A stretch of DNA of 12,243 nucleotides from Campylobacteraceae bacterium (GCA_022758985.1 JAEMQC010000127.1:1-12243), one strand, 5' to 3'. Positions 1 to 8,228 are shown, numbered from the stretch's first letter. Notes: a model not told the origin generated them from the letters alone. A program made the numbers and translations.

Positions 1-834
1 AGAACGGTGCGGCAGATAGATAGAAAAACCTCTTTTTCTAGCCTCCGTGTCGAGGGCTGACATTGGTGTGACATAGCTGCTTACGTCCGCTATTGCTACG
101 TATAGTTCGTTTGTAGCGGTGTCTAGATATATGGCGTCGTCAAAGTCCTTTGCGCTTACGGGGTCTATCGTGATAAACGGCAGATGCGTCAGGTCGACTC
201 TATCAGGATAGAGGCTCTTGTCTACGACTTTGCCCCATGCTTCGGCTTCCGTTATGCATGCTTTTGGGTGCTCGTCTTTTTTGTCGTAAAGCGCTAAGGA
301 TATTTTTTCGTCTACAAAAGGGTCTTCGATAACCCCTAACACCTCTATGGGTTTTTTCGTCGTATTGTCTACTTTGAGCACTGCTCCGTCGGGGAGCATT
401 TTGAGTGATTTTTCCTTGACGTCGAGAAATACCCGCTGCGATGTTTTGATATTCCATACCGATAGTTTTGCCCGCTCTTTTTGGACGATACAGACGGAGA
501 ACGGCACCGCTTTTTGGATGATTTTGATAGGCACCGCAAAGCTCTTACCCCGTCTTTGCTCGATACGGGCGATGACAATGTCCTCGTCTTCGATGTTTCG
601 CATCTCGTGTCTTGGTATCGGCAGGTCTTTTTCGCGTCCGGCTATTCCTTCCAAAAATCCAAGACCAGAGCGGGTGACATCCACGACTCCGGCTACTATC
701 GTGGGAGGGAATTTGAGATGTTTGCCGTCTGGCAGCAGTTTTTCCTTGATAAACATCTCGGCCTGTGCCAGTTCGCTCCTAGATAGGTCTTTTTTGTCTA
801 TCCCGAAACTCAGTTTTGCGAGCAGTTCTCTCAC
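1..834 (-). CDS. rnr: RNase R / RNase II family 3'-5' exoribonuclease, N-terminal part (runs off the window)
   Basis: The enzyme degrades RNA processively from the 3' end, releasing nucleoside monophosphates, in the cytoplasm. The visible 278 residues are the N-terminal part, and the C-terminus lies left of position 1. A GTG start at 834-832 is chosen because AAGGA lies 9 bases upstream (848-844); the frame stays open further upstream but without a better start. Residues about 40-200 are the region where the family carries its OB-fold cold-shock domains. From about residue 214 the RNB catalytic domain begins, with the diagnostic TIDPVSAKDFDDA motif at 222-234. The four metal-binding aspartates D224, D230, D232 and D233 are all present. 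The gene begins 23 bases after the amidase stop, so it is probably the last or a late gene of the ppc unit. Assignment to RNase R rather than RNase II rests on the general picture in Campylobacterota, because the C-terminal S1 and basic regions are not visible. Confidence 0.9.
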   Translation of the reverse strand, partial: MRELLAKLSFGIDKKDLSRSELAQAEMFIKEKLLPDGKHLKFPPTIVAGVVDVTRSGLGFLEGIAGREKDLPIPRHEMRNIEDEDIVIARIEQRRGKSFAVPIKIIQKAVPFSVCIVQKERAKLSVWNIKTSQRVFLDVKEKSLKMLPDGAVLKVDNTTKKPIEVLGVIEDPFVDEKISLALYDKKDEHPKACITEAEAWGKVVDKSLYPDRVDLTHLPFITIDPVSAKDFDDAIYLDTATNELYVAIADVSSYVTPMSALDTEARKRGFSIYLPHRS

Positions 835-857
835 TTTGTATTTTCCTTGGCGTGTTT

Positions 858-1445
858 TTAGTTTTCTAGTAGCATGGCAAGTTCGTTAAAATCGAAGTTC
901 CACGGGTCGCTTTTGCGTGTTGGTGCAATATCTTTGTGCCCGACGATGTGCTCTATCTTGTGGCGTGTCTTGATATCCTTGATTAGCTTTGCGAGAGCCG
1001 TGTATTGCGCTTTTGTCGGGTAGTCCGTTTGAGAGTTTATTAGTTCAATCCCGATAGAAAAAGCGTTCACACCCTCTCTGCCGTCTGCCATCTTGCTTTT
1101 TCCGGCATGATGCGCTAGATCGTTTTCGTCTGCGAGCCTATATATTACGCCGTCTCTGCCTATCAGGTAGTGCGAGGTGACATTATATTTTTTGAATATG
1201 TTGTAGACGTTTTTTGGATCATATGGTTCACCCTCTACCGAATACGCAGTGTGTACCACTACCGTATCTACGCTTCTGTTGCCTTCCCACTTTTCTATGC
1301 CAAAATCGGCAAGCATATCGACAATAACAAGGCCACTTTTTGCCTCTCCTGTTTGCTTTAGAACAGCTCTTTGCGCAATCTCTTGTTTTGAGCTACAGCC
1401 GACCAGTAATAGCAAAGCAAAAAATGAGAAAAAAAGCGTTTTCAT
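858..1445 (-). CDS. Lipoprotein N-acetylmuramoyl-L-alanine amidase (Amidase_2 family, AmpD/AmiD-like)
   Basis: This 195-residue protein should cleave the amide bond between N-acetylmuramic acid and L-alanine in peptidoglycan or its turnover products. The N-terminus is a lipoprotein signal: MKT, a hydrophobic run at residues 4-15, and a lipobox LVGC with Cys17 as the lipidated residue, so the enzyme is probably membrane-anchored in the periplasm. The fold motifs match Amidase_2. H65 (VVVHTA), H170 (GHKDIAP) and D180 are the expected zinc ligands, E134 sits in SIGIEL, and K178 lies two residues before the zinc aspartate, as in AmpD. There is no peptidoglycan-binding domain after the catalytic domain, so it is shorter than E. 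coli AmiD. Its ATG overlaps the ppc stop (ATGA), suggesting translational coupling, and no strong ribosome-binding site is visible. I give no gene symbol because AmpD-like and AmiD-like roles cannot be separated here, although the lipobox favours AmiD-like. Confidence 0.88.
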   Translation of the reverse strand: MKTLFFSFFALLLLVGCSSKQEIAQRAVLKQTGEAKSGLVIVDMLADFGIEKWEGNRSVDTVVVHTAYSVEGEPYDPKNVYNIFKKYNVTSHYLIGRDGVIYRLADENDLAHHAGKSKMADGREGVNAFSIGIELINSQTDYPTKAQYTALAKLIKDIKTRHKIEHIVGHKDIAPTRKSDPWNFDFNELAMLLEN

Positions 1446-4120
1446 CCCGTGTTTCTTATCCCAAGGCTTACGCCGACTATCGTAGACGCTATCTGTTCAC
1501 CTAGAAGCTGTTTTTTGGCCTCGTCTTTTTCGTCGTTGTATTTTTTGAGAAGCTCTATTTGGAATATGCTAAGACCCGTTAGATACGGCTTTCGCAGAAG
1601 TATCATCTGGCGTAGCAGCTTGTCGTTTTCCAGCAGTTCGACCTCTTCTCTGATTAGCTTGAGATAGTGAAGCGTTCTTCTGTACTCGTCCACTATTTTG
1701 CCCCAGATGATGTCACGCGTGTTTTCATCTTTGACAAATTGGTTGTAGAGCTTCGCTATAGAGAGGTCTATCTTCATAAAGCTCATCGAGATATTGTCAA
1801 TCGTCGTATAGAAAAACGGACACTCTTTGAAGCTTTTTTGTAGCGGTTCTATGCCGTACTCTTTAACTGCCGCTTCAAGCCCGCTTCCTACGCCGTACCA
1901 TGCGGTGAGGATGGAGCGGTTTTGCGTCCACGAGAACACCCAAGGTATCGCCCTCATATCTTCTATGCTATCCACCCCTTTGCGCTTTGACGGGCGGGAG
2001 CCGATGTTTAGCCTATCTATAAAGTTGTACGGCGTCGCCTCTTTGAAGTAGTCTATAAAGCCGTCCGTCTCGTATACGAGCTCGCGGTATTTTTTCATAG
2101 AGGCGTCCGATACCACTTTCATCAGCGCTACAAACTCGTCTTTTTTTCCGCAGTCGGTGCGGATGTTTTTCTTGTCAAACAGTGATTTTTCTAAGAGGGC
2201 GGCTATCGTCTCTTTGAAGTTGTTTTCGCCAACTCTGCGGTTGAGATATTTGGAGCTTATCACTTCGCCTTGTTCCGTCATTTTGAGAAAGCCGTCGATA
2301 CTTTTTGCTGGGCTTGCGAGTACAGCCGTATGGGTAGGACCGCCGCCCCTTGATACGCTTCCGCCTCTACCGTGGAATAAATTGAATTTTATTCCGAGTT
2401 TTTGCGACAAATCGACAAGGTTTATCGTAGCGCGGTTGAGCTCGAAGTTGCTGGCGAATATCCCACCGTCTTTGGACGAGTCTGAGTAGCCTATCATAAT
2501 CTCTTGTTTTTTGTCTCTATCAAGGATGTATTGGTGGTAGTGCTCGTTTTTCCATAGCTCCTCCATGATGGATGGAGCGTGTGCAAGGTCTTCTATCGTC
2601 TCAAACAGCGGAGTAATTGAGACTCTCGTGCTTTTGCCAGGGACCCATAGATTTGATTGTTTGGCGAACCAGAGCGCTATTAGAAGGTCTTTGGAGTCTT
2701 TGGTCATCGAGAGGATGAAGCTATCTAGTATGTGTTCCGATATCTCGTTTTTGCCCCATTCGATTTTGAGGAATGCCTCTACCGTTTTTGCACTTGTCTC
2801 CGAGATTTTGCCAAAGAGCGAGTTGAGGTCGATTTTTGGCTTTGATAGCGCCCAGTTGAGCGTATTTAGCTGATCTTCACGTGAGAGCGTGAGGAAGTTC
2901 ATATCGCAAAGACCTAGATATGAGAATATCTCGGCGGCCGCCTTGTTGATGACCTCTGCGTGGTCTCTAAAGTCGAGTTTTAGCAGATGAAACCCGGCTG
3001 TTAGCACCTTGCTTCTGAATTTGCGAAGTTCGCGACTAGATAGCTCGTCCAGGCTCTCTATCATTAGATCTATATCTGCTAGCAGCTCTTCTGGCTCATT
3101 GTACAAAAACTCCGGAGCCTCAAAAGCGTTGATTGAGATTAGCTTGTTTTGGAGTTTTTTGCGCATTAATGCAAGCTTGTTTCTGAAAGGCTCGTTCATA
3201 TGCGGCTTGATGTCGCCTGTCAGGTATTGCTCTTCGGTTTTTAGGTTTTCAAGCAGCTTTGGATTTACGTTTACCTGCTTTGTGCTGATAGAGAGGTCGC
3301 GGATGAGGTGTCCGATATCCTGAATGTAGCTATTTACGATGGTCTCCATCTGGATTTTCATGACTTTTGTCATTACCTGATTGGTGACGAAGTGGTTTCC
3401 GTCTCTGTCGCCGCCTATCCAGCTACAGAGCTTGACTACGTGATTATCCATCCTGCCCGCTATCTTTTCCAGCTCTCCGTGTATGTTCGTGAGGGCCGGT
3501 ATTATGGATGTTTCTATGATATAAAGGAGGTTATCTAATTCAAACAACACCTCTATTTTTTCATCCCTGATGACGTTGGTTTGCCACATTAGGTTGAGCT
3601 TGTATCTTAGGTGCTCCAATGCGTTGTCGTCGCCGTATTTGAATATGCGGTAGAAGTCTTGGATGAGGTCGTGGTGCGCCTCTAGAAACGTCCTTCTGCG
3701 AGACTCGGTAGGGTGTGCCGTAAATACCGGATAAAACTTGATCTCATGGAGCGTCTCCATGATCTCCTCTTGGCTAAAGCCGCCGCCCTTTAGCCTCTCT
3801 ACCGTTTCGTTCAGGTCTACTTTTTTGCGCCTGATTTCGTCTCTCTCCTCGGCGATGTTTAGAAGCATAAAATATATGGAGAAAAGTTTGATTAGGCTAT
3901 TGATGTCGTCGTTTGTTTGAAGGATGTTTTCAAAATTCACCTCCTCTTTGCTGCGAGAGTCTATGAATATGCTTCTTAGGCGCAAAAACTCCTCTTTTAT
4001 GTTCGGGGCGAATTTGTCTATTAGGGTAATAGTCTCTTCAAGTATAAAGTCCAGCTCTTTTTTGAGCTCCAGTTCCATTTCCAAAAATGCGAGATTATTA
4101 TCTATTTCGTTATAGTACAT
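1442..4120 (-). CDS. ppc: Phosphoenolpyruvate carboxylase
   Basis: The enzyme carboxylates phosphoenolpyruvate with bicarbonate to oxaloacetate, an anaplerotic step feeding the TCA cycle (forward or reductive) in the cytoplasm. The 892-residue product is close to the 883 residues of the E. coli enzyme. Conserved elements in order are FTAHPTE (catalytic H136), GGDRDGN (236-242), ITPLFETIEDL (502-512), GYSDSSKDGG (544-553), the mobile loop FHGRGGSVSRGGGP (582-595), RAIPWVFSWTQNR (723-735) and the C-terminal RNTG. Residues matching the E. coli aspartate-inhibition site (R591, K783, R843, N890) appear conserved, so allosteric inhibition by aspartate or malate is plausible. The start at 4120 has GGAG six bases upstream. 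An in-frame ATG at 4156 would add 12 residues, but it lacks a ribosome-binding site and overlaps the predicted -10 box. The gene heads a leftward unit with the amidase and rnr. Confidence 0.96.
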   Translation of the reverse strand: MYYNEIDNNLAFLEMELELKKELDFILEETITLIDKFAPNIKEEFLRLRSIFIDSRSKEEVNFENILQTNDDINSLIKLFSIYFMLLNIAEERDEIRRKKVDLNETVERLKGGGFSQEEIMETLHEIKFYPVFTAHPTESRRRTFLEAHHDLIQDFYRIFKYGDDNALEHLRYKLNLMWQTNVIRDEKIEVLFELDNLLYIIETSIIPALTNIHGELEKIAGRMDNHVVKLCSWIGGDRDGNHFVTNQVMTKVMKIQMETIVNSYIQDIGHLIRDLSISTKQVNVNPKLLENLKTEEQYLTGDIKPHMNEPFRNKLALMRKKLQNKLISINAFEAPEFLYNEPEELLADIDLMIESLDELSSRELRKFRSKVLTAGFHLLKLDFRDHAEVINKAAAEIFSYLGLCDMNFLTLSREDQLNTLNWALSKPKIDLNSLFGKISETSAKTVEAFLKIEWGKNEISEHILDSFILSMTKDSKDLLIALWFAKQSNLWVPGKSTRVSITPLFETIEDLAHAPSIMEELWKNEHYHQYILDRDKKQEIMIGYSDSSKDGGIFASNFELNRATINLVDLSQKLGIKFNLFHGRGGSVSRGGGPTHTAVLASPAKSIDGFLKMTEQGEVISSKYLNRRVGENNFKETIAALLEKSLFDKKNIRTDCGKKDEFVALMKVVSDASMKKYRELVYETDGFIDYFKEATPYNFIDRLNIGSRPSKRKGVDSIEDMRAIPWVFSWTQNRSILTAWYGVGSGLEAAVKEYGIEPLQKSFKECPFFYTTIDNISMSFMKIDLSIAKLYNQFVKDENTRDIIWGKIVDEYRRTLHYLKLIREEVELLENDKLLRQMILLRKPYLTGLSIFQIELLKKYNDEKDEAKKQLLGEQIASTIVGVSLGIRNTG

Positions 4121-4154
4121 AAAATCTCCGTTTGCTATCTCTGATTTACCGTGC

Positions 4155-4163
4155 ATAATAGCA
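4155..4163 (-). promoter_or_regulatory. Putative extended -10 promoter for ppc
   Basis: Read on the minus strand this is TGC followed by TATTAT, an extended -10 element one base from TATAAT. Transcription would begin near 4148, giving a leader of roughly 28 bases that contains the GGAG site of the ppc start at 4120. No convincing -35 box is seen, which is usual for Campylobacterota housekeeping promoters. The rest of the divergent spacer to 4311 shows no other feature I can support. Confidence 0.5.
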
Positions 4164-4311
4164 TTTTTTGGCTTTTTGGTGGAGTAGAACGGCGGCTTAG
4201 ATTTGGGCCAGTATCGTATCTAGCGTTAATAAATGGGGTCTATGCATAAACATTTGTTTGTGTTTCAAAAAACCAAGTACATAAACAAAGAATATTTTAC
4301 GCTTTAGAGCT

Positions 4312-4317
4312 TATAAT
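4312..4317 (+). promoter_or_regulatory. Putative -10 promoter box for the clpS-clpA-aat-udg unit
   Basis: A perfect TATAAT lies 31 bases upstream of the clpS ATG, downstream of an AT-rich, T-tract-containing stretch. Transcription would start near 4324. An AAGAAG-like ribosome-binding site follows at about 4339-4345. No -35 element is apparent, as is common in this phylum. Confidence 0.6.
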
Positions 4318-4348
4318 TAAACAAAAAATATCCCAACAAAGAAGACCG

Positions 4349-4654
4349 ATGGACTTTGAAATCGAAAGAGGGACCGAAGATATATCCATATCCGGCGTCG
4401 AGAGGCCCAAAAGATATAAGGTGCTCATGCATAACGACGACTACACTACAATGGAGTTCGTCATCGACGTACTTGTAGGCATCTTTAGAAAAAGCGAGAC
4501 AGAGGCGGTACGCCTTATGCAAACGATACATGAAAAAGGAAAAGCGGTGTGTGGTATATATACAAAAGAGATAGCCGAGACAAAAGTAGCCCAAACCATA
4601 GAGCTTGCGCGCTCAAACGGTTTTCCGCTCAGATGCACAATGGAAGAAGAGTAA
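4349..4654 (+). CDS. clpS: ATP-dependent Clp protease adaptor ClpS
   Basis: ClpS binds proteins whose first residue is a bulky hydrophobic amino acid (Leu, Phe, Tyr, Trp) and hands them to ClpA for degradation by ClpAP. The 101 residues are typical of the family. A short, probably flexible N-terminal extension (about residues 1-20) is followed by the core motif with HNDDYTTMEFV at 28-38. N29, D30 and H61 (in IHEKG) correspond to the residues that hold the free amino group of the substrate, and M35 to the gatekeeper of the hydrophobic pocket. Only one base separates its stop from the clpA start, so the adaptor and its unfoldase are made together. The ATG was chosen for its position after the TATAAT box and an AAGAAG-type site. 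Confidence 0.96.
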   Translation: MDFEIERGTEDISISGVERPKRYKVLMHNDDYTTMEFVIDVLVGIFRKSETEAVRLMQTIHEKGKAVCGIYTKEIAETKVAQTIELARSNGFPLRCTMEEE

Positions 4655-4655
4655 G

Positions 4656-6848
4656 ATGATAAGCAAAGAACTAAACATAATCCTCGTAAACGCATTTAGA
4701 GAGGCAAGAAGTAGAAACCACGAATATATAATGGTCGAACATCTTATCTACTCTCTTTTGGAAGATGCGTATATAGACAAGATACTGCAAGAGGTAGGCG
4801 TAAACACGATAGAGGCCAAGATAGCGCTCTCGGAGTTTCTCGATAACGAAATAGAGAAGATGCCAAAGGATCTCAAAATAGAGCCGGTGCAGACGGCGGC
4901 ATTTCAGCGCGTAATGCAAAAGATGATTTTACAGGTACAGGGCGCCGGAAAACAAGAGGCAGACAAGAACGACCTACTGGTAGCGCTTTTTGACGAAGAG
5001 GGAAGCTTTGGCGTCATGCTAATCAAATCTTACGGCGTAGAAAAAGTAGACATCCTAGAAGCGGTTACGAACTTCACGCCGGATACCACGCAGACGCAAA
5101 AAAAACAAGCCGAAAAAAAATCGTATCTGAATGAATTTACAACCGAGCTAGTAGAGCAGGCAAAAAAAGGCGGCATAGACCCGGTCGTCGGCAGAGCCGA
5201 TGAGATAGAGAGAGCCACGCTCGTACTCTCTAGACGCAAAAAAAACAATCCGATACTAGTAGGTGAACCGGGGGTCGGTAAAACGGCAGTCGTGGAAGGT
5301 CTGGCTCTAAAAATTGCCGAAGAGAGCGTACCGGCTCCGCTAAGGGGCGCAAAGATATTTGCCCTAGATGTAGGCTCATTGGTAGCCGGCACAAAATATA
5401 GAGGTGATTTCGAAAAGAGACTCAAAGGGGTACTAGCCGAACTTGAAAAAGAGGAAAACGTAATACTCTTTATAGATGAGATCCACATGATAGTAGGCGC
5501 CGGAAGCGCAAACGGCAGCTCAATGGATGCGGCAAATCTGCTAAAACCGGCACTTGGAAGCGGAAAGCTAAGATGTATCGGAGCGACGACGTTCGCCGAA
5601 TACAAATCGAGCTTCGAAAAAGACCGTGCGCTCGGGCGGAGATTTCAGAAAATAGACGTAAACGAGCCTAGTATCGAAGAAAGCTATCAGATAATCGAGG
5701 GGCTAAAAAAGAGATACGAGGAGTTCCACAACGTCAAATACTCCCCGGAAGCGTTAAAAGCGGCCGTCGATCTAACAAACAAATATATAAAAGACAAAAA
5801 ACTACCAGATAAGGCAATAGATGCGATAGACGAAGCGGGCGCGGCGTTTAGGCTACTACCGGCCACAAAACAAAAACGAACAGTAAAAGAGATAGACATA
5901 GAGAAGATAATCTCTAAAATTACAAAGATACCTCTAAAATCTATGGAGAAAAACGAGCTTGAAAGCTTAAGAGAGCTGGAAAAAGATCTAAAAGGCGTAG
6001 TCTTTGGACAAGACAAGGCTATAGAAGAGGTCGTAAAAGCGATCAAACGCTCAAAAGCCGGACTAACGAGAGTAGATAAGCCTATTGGTTCATTTTTGTT
6101 CACGGGACCTACCGGTGTCGGTAAGACGGAGGTGTGTAAACAGCTCTCCTCTACGCTCGGAATACACTTTGAGCGCTTTGATATGAGCGAATATATGGAA
6201 AAGCACGCCGTATCAAGGCTTGTCGGAGCGCCTCCCGGGTATGTTGGCTTCGAGCAAGGCGGGCTGCTCACCGAAGCGGTAAGAAAAAATCCTTACTGCG
6301 TAGTGCTTTTGGATGAAATCGAAAAGGCTCATCCGGATATAGCCAATATCCTACTTCAAATCATGGATAACGCCTCCTTGACCGACAATACCGGTATGAA
6401 GGCCGATTTTAGAAACGTCATACTCATAATGACTAGTAATCTAGGAAGCTCCGAGGCTCCGGTCATGGGCTTTGCACCGAACGAATCCGCCAGAAGCGAC
6501 GAGGCGGTCAAAAACTTCTTTACGCCGGAGTTTAGAAACCGCTTGACGGCCACGATCAACTTTGCGCCGCTATCTCGCGAAACGATGATAAAAGTCGTAG
6601 AGAAGATGTTGCTCGAACTATCCATATTCCTAAAACAAAAGAACGTCGAGATAACTTTCGACAAAAAAGCCAAAGAGTATCTAGCCGAAAAAGGCTACGA
6701 TTCGAAAATGGGCGCAAGGCCTCTGGGCGGACTCATAGAACGAGAAGTAAAAGATGCACTCATAGATGAGCTGCTATTTGGCAAGCTAGCAAAAGGCGGC
6801 AAAGTTGCGGTTGGTATGAAGCAAGGTGCATTAGTTTTCAAGATATGA
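4656..6848 (+). CDS. clpA: ATP-dependent Clp protease ATP-binding subunit ClpA
   Basis: ClpA is a double-ring AAA+ unfoldase that threads substrates into ClpP; ClpP is not encoded in this window. In the 730 residues I see a Clp N-domain (about 1-140, the docking site for ClpS) and a linker. The first ATPase module follows, with Walker A GEPGVGKT (203-210), pore loop KYRG (247-250), Walker B ILFIDE (270-275) and arginine-finger region GRRF (327-330). The second module has Walker A GPTGVGKT (484-491), pore loop GYVG (528-531), Walker B VVLLDE (549-554) and sensor-2 GARP (686-689). There is no long coiled-coil middle domain, which separates it from ClpB and ClpC. MGF at 604-606 sits where the ClpP-docking IGL/IGF loop belongs, just before FTPEFRNRL. 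The start at 4656 is preceded by a GGAAGAAG site; an in-frame ATG at 4605 lies inside clpS and is rejected. The stop overlaps the aat start (ATGA). Confidence 0.97.
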   Translation: MISKELNIILVNAFREARSRNHEYIMVEHLIYSLLEDAYIDKILQEVGVNTIEAKIALSEFLDNEIEKMPKDLKIEPVQTAAFQRVMQKMILQVQGAGKQEADKNDLLVALFDEEGSFGVMLIKSYGVEKVDILEAVTNFTPDTTQTQKKQAEKKSYLNEFTTELVEQAKKGGIDPVVGRADEIERATLVLSRRKKNNPILVGEPGVGKTAVVEGLALKIAEESVPAPLRGAKIFALDVGSLVAGTKYRGDFEKRLKGVLAELEKEENVILFIDEIHMIVGAGSANGSSMDAANLLKPALGSGKLRCIGATTFAEYKSSFEKDRALGRRFQKIDVNEPSIEESYQIIEGLKKRYEEFHNVKYSPEALKAAVDLTNKYIKDKKLPDKAIDAIDEAGAAFRLLPATKQKRTVKEIDIEKIISKITKIPLKSMEKNELESLRELEKDLKGVVFGQDKAIEEVVKAIKRSKAGLTRVDKPIGSFLFTGPTGVGKTEVCKQLSSTLGIHFERFDMSEYMEKHAVSRLVGAPPGYVGFEQGGLLTEAVRKNPYCVVLLDEIEKAHPDIANILLQIMDNASLTDNTGMKADFRNVILIMTSNLGSSEAPVMGFAPNESARSDEAVKNFFTPEFRNRLTATINFAPLSRETMIKVVEKMLLELSIFLKQKNVEITFDKKAKEYLAEKGYDSKMGARPLGGLIEREVKDALIDELLFGKLAKGGKVAVGMKQGALVFKI

Positions 6849-7522
6849 CAGTTTTACAAAGCCCTTTTGGCGTTTTTTGTCCAGACAAATACAGCTTCCC
6901 GCATCCGAGTACGGCGGACGAGGACGGACTTGTAGCTATCGGCGGGGACTTGGAGCCTGGGCGACTGATAGCAGCGTATTCACAAGGTATTTTCCCGTGG
7001 TTTATCGACAACGGCTATGTATTTTGGTACTCGCCAGACCCTAGAGCCGTACTATATCCACAGGATTTTAGGCTACACAAAAGCCTTGCAAAGAGCATCA
7101 AAAAACAGAGCTTCGAGTTTTGCATCAATAAAAACTTCAGGGGCGTCATAGAAGCGTGCGCCGCAGGAGAAACTAGAAAAGATGCCGGCGGAACATGGAT
7201 AAGCGAAGCTTTCATAGAGGCGTACGTCAAACTCCACCAAATCGGATTTGCCCAAAGCGTTGAGTGTTACAAAAATAAAGAGTTGGTCGGCGGCCTTTAC
7301 GGCGTCAAGCTGGGAGGCGTATTTTTTGGAGAATCTATGTTTTATAAGTCCCCCGATGCGTCAAAGGCAGCTCTGTGGTTTTTGTGCGCCAATGCAAAAC
7401 AGCTAGGCATAAATATCATAGATTGCCAGCAATACACCCCGCATCTGGCATCGATGGGTGCAATAGAGATAGATAGAAAAGAGTTTTTGGAAAAAATAAA
7501 AAACGAAATCGGTAACAAATAG
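6845..7522 (+). CDS. aat: Leucyl/phenylalanyl-tRNA-protein transferase
   Basis: Aat transfers Leu or Phe from charged tRNA to proteins starting with Lys or Arg, creating N-terminal residues that ClpS recognises. The 225-residue product is near the family's usual 230 or so. Family signatures are visible in order: GLVAIGGDL (28-36), YSQGIFPWF, WYSPDPRAV, TWI with SEAF, QSVECY, GGLYGVKLGGVFFGESMF and the C-terminal DCQQYTPHLASMGA. The ATG shares bases with the clpA stop, and there is no good ribosome-binding site, so translation is probably coupled to clpA. Placement directly after clpS and clpA matches its role in the same degradation pathway. In E. coli the three genes also lie close together, but not in one continuous block. 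Confidence 0.96.
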   Translation: MTVLQSPFGVFCPDKYSFPHPSTADEDGLVAIGGDLEPGRLIAAYSQGIFPWFIDNGYVFWYSPDPRAVLYPQDFRLHKSLAKSIKKQSFEFCINKNFRGVIEACAAGETRKDAGGTWISEAFIEAYVKLHQIGFAQSVECYKNKELVGGLYGVKLGGVFFGESMFYKSPDASKAALWFLCANAKQLGINIIDCQQYTPHLASMGAIEIDRKEFLEKIKNEIGNK

Positions 7523-8191
7523 ATGAAAAACCTAAACCTAGCGCTAAAACTAAAATACCTGCACTACCTCAAAAGCTTGGGATTTTGTTATGTGAAACCA
7601 ATAAAAGATTTTGAGATAAAAGAGAGCTTCGAGCTTCCATCGAGCATGGCAGGCCTAAAGACCACCGTACTCGGCTGCCATCTGTGCGAACTGGCAAAAA
7701 CAAGAACAAACGTCGTATTCGGAGAAGGAAACGAGAACGCTAGGGTGATGTTCGTCGGCGAAGGCCCCGGAGAAGCGGAAGATAAGAGCGCTAAACCGTT
7801 CGTCGGTAAGGCGGGAGAGCTGTTAACAAAGATGATAGAAAACGCCATCGGCATCAAAAGAGAGGACGCCTATATAGCCAATATAGTCAAATGTCGTCCG
7901 CCAAACAACAGAGTCCCTGCCCCATCCGAAGTAGCAAGCTGCAAACCGTATCTAGAAAAACAGATAGAGCTAATAAAACCGGAACTGATAGTGGCGCTTG
8001 GGGCTACGGCGCTCAATTCGCTTTTGGGACAAAACCACTCGATAATGAAAGTGCGCGGCACGCTAATGGAGTACAAAGGAGCTAAGCTGATACCGACTTT
8101 TCACCCTAGCTTTTTGTTACGCAATCCATCCGCAAAAAAAGAGGCGTACGCCGATATGCTGCTCATAAAAAGCCTTCTTTGGAAACATTGA
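7523..8191 (+). CDS. Uracil-DNA glycosylase, family 4 (iron-sulfur type)
   Basis: The enzyme removes uracil from DNA, the first step in base-excision repair of deaminated cytosine. The 222-residue protein has the UDG family 4 pattern. GCHLC gives C52 and C55, and C124 and C140 complete a likely 4Fe-4S cluster. GEGPGEAED lies at 79-87, PFVGKAGELL at 92-101, KCRPPNNR at 123-130, and the closing HPSFLLRNP motif at 194-202. About 45 residues precede the first cluster cysteine; this extra N-terminal segment of unknown role is common in bacterial members. The ATG follows the aat stop with no spacer base, making this the fourth gene of the clpS unit. Nothing links it functionally to protein degradation, so co-transcription may simply reflect genome compaction. 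Confidence 0.93.
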   Translation: MKNLNLALKLKYLHYLKSLGFCYVKPIKDFEIKESFELPSSMAGLKTTVLGCHLCELAKTRTNVVFGEGNENARVMFVGEGPGEAEDKSAKPFVGKAGELLTKMIENAIGIKREDAYIANIVKCRPPNNRVPAPSEVASCKPYLEKQIELIKPELIVALGATALNSLLGQNHSIMKVRGTLMEYKGAKLIPTFHPSFLLRNPSAKKEAYADMLLIKSLLWKH

Positions 8192-8196
8192 TTTTT

Positions 8197-8205
8197 TGAT
8201 ACAAT
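8197..8205 (+). promoter_or_regulatory. Putative extended -10 promoter upstream of the metE leader
   Basis: TGA followed by TACAAT forms an extended -10 box, directly preceded by six Ts, right after the uracil-DNA glycosylase stop. Transcription would start near 8212, 17 bases before the small ORF at 8229 and about 425 bases before metE. No -35 box is recognisable. A second, closer metE promoter is possible in the AT-rich stretch 8586-8620 (CATAAA, weak). Confidence 0.5.
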
Positions 8206-8228
8206 AACGCAAAAATTTTGGACGGAAT

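Noticed and set aside
347..889. Plus-strand open frame antisense to the rnr start
   Set aside because: The minus-strand frame encodes a clear RNase R/II sequence with intact catalytic motif; this frame is Ser-rich, lacks motifs and is a shadow.
4121..4156. ppc start at the in-frame ATG at 4156
   Set aside because: It has no ribosome-binding site and overlaps the predicted -10 box; the ATG at 4120 has GGAG at good spacing.
4605..4655. clpA start at the in-frame ATG at 4605
   Set aside because: It would overlap the conserved end of clpS by 50 bases and add residues not seen in ClpA. The ATG at 4656 has a GGAAGAAG site and gives a normal N-domain.
5030..6271. Long serine-rich minus-strand frames inside clpA (5030-5605 and 5687-6271)
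   Set aside because: They are antisense shadows of a strongly conserved gene, with repetitive Ser/Phe/Leu composition and no initiation signals.
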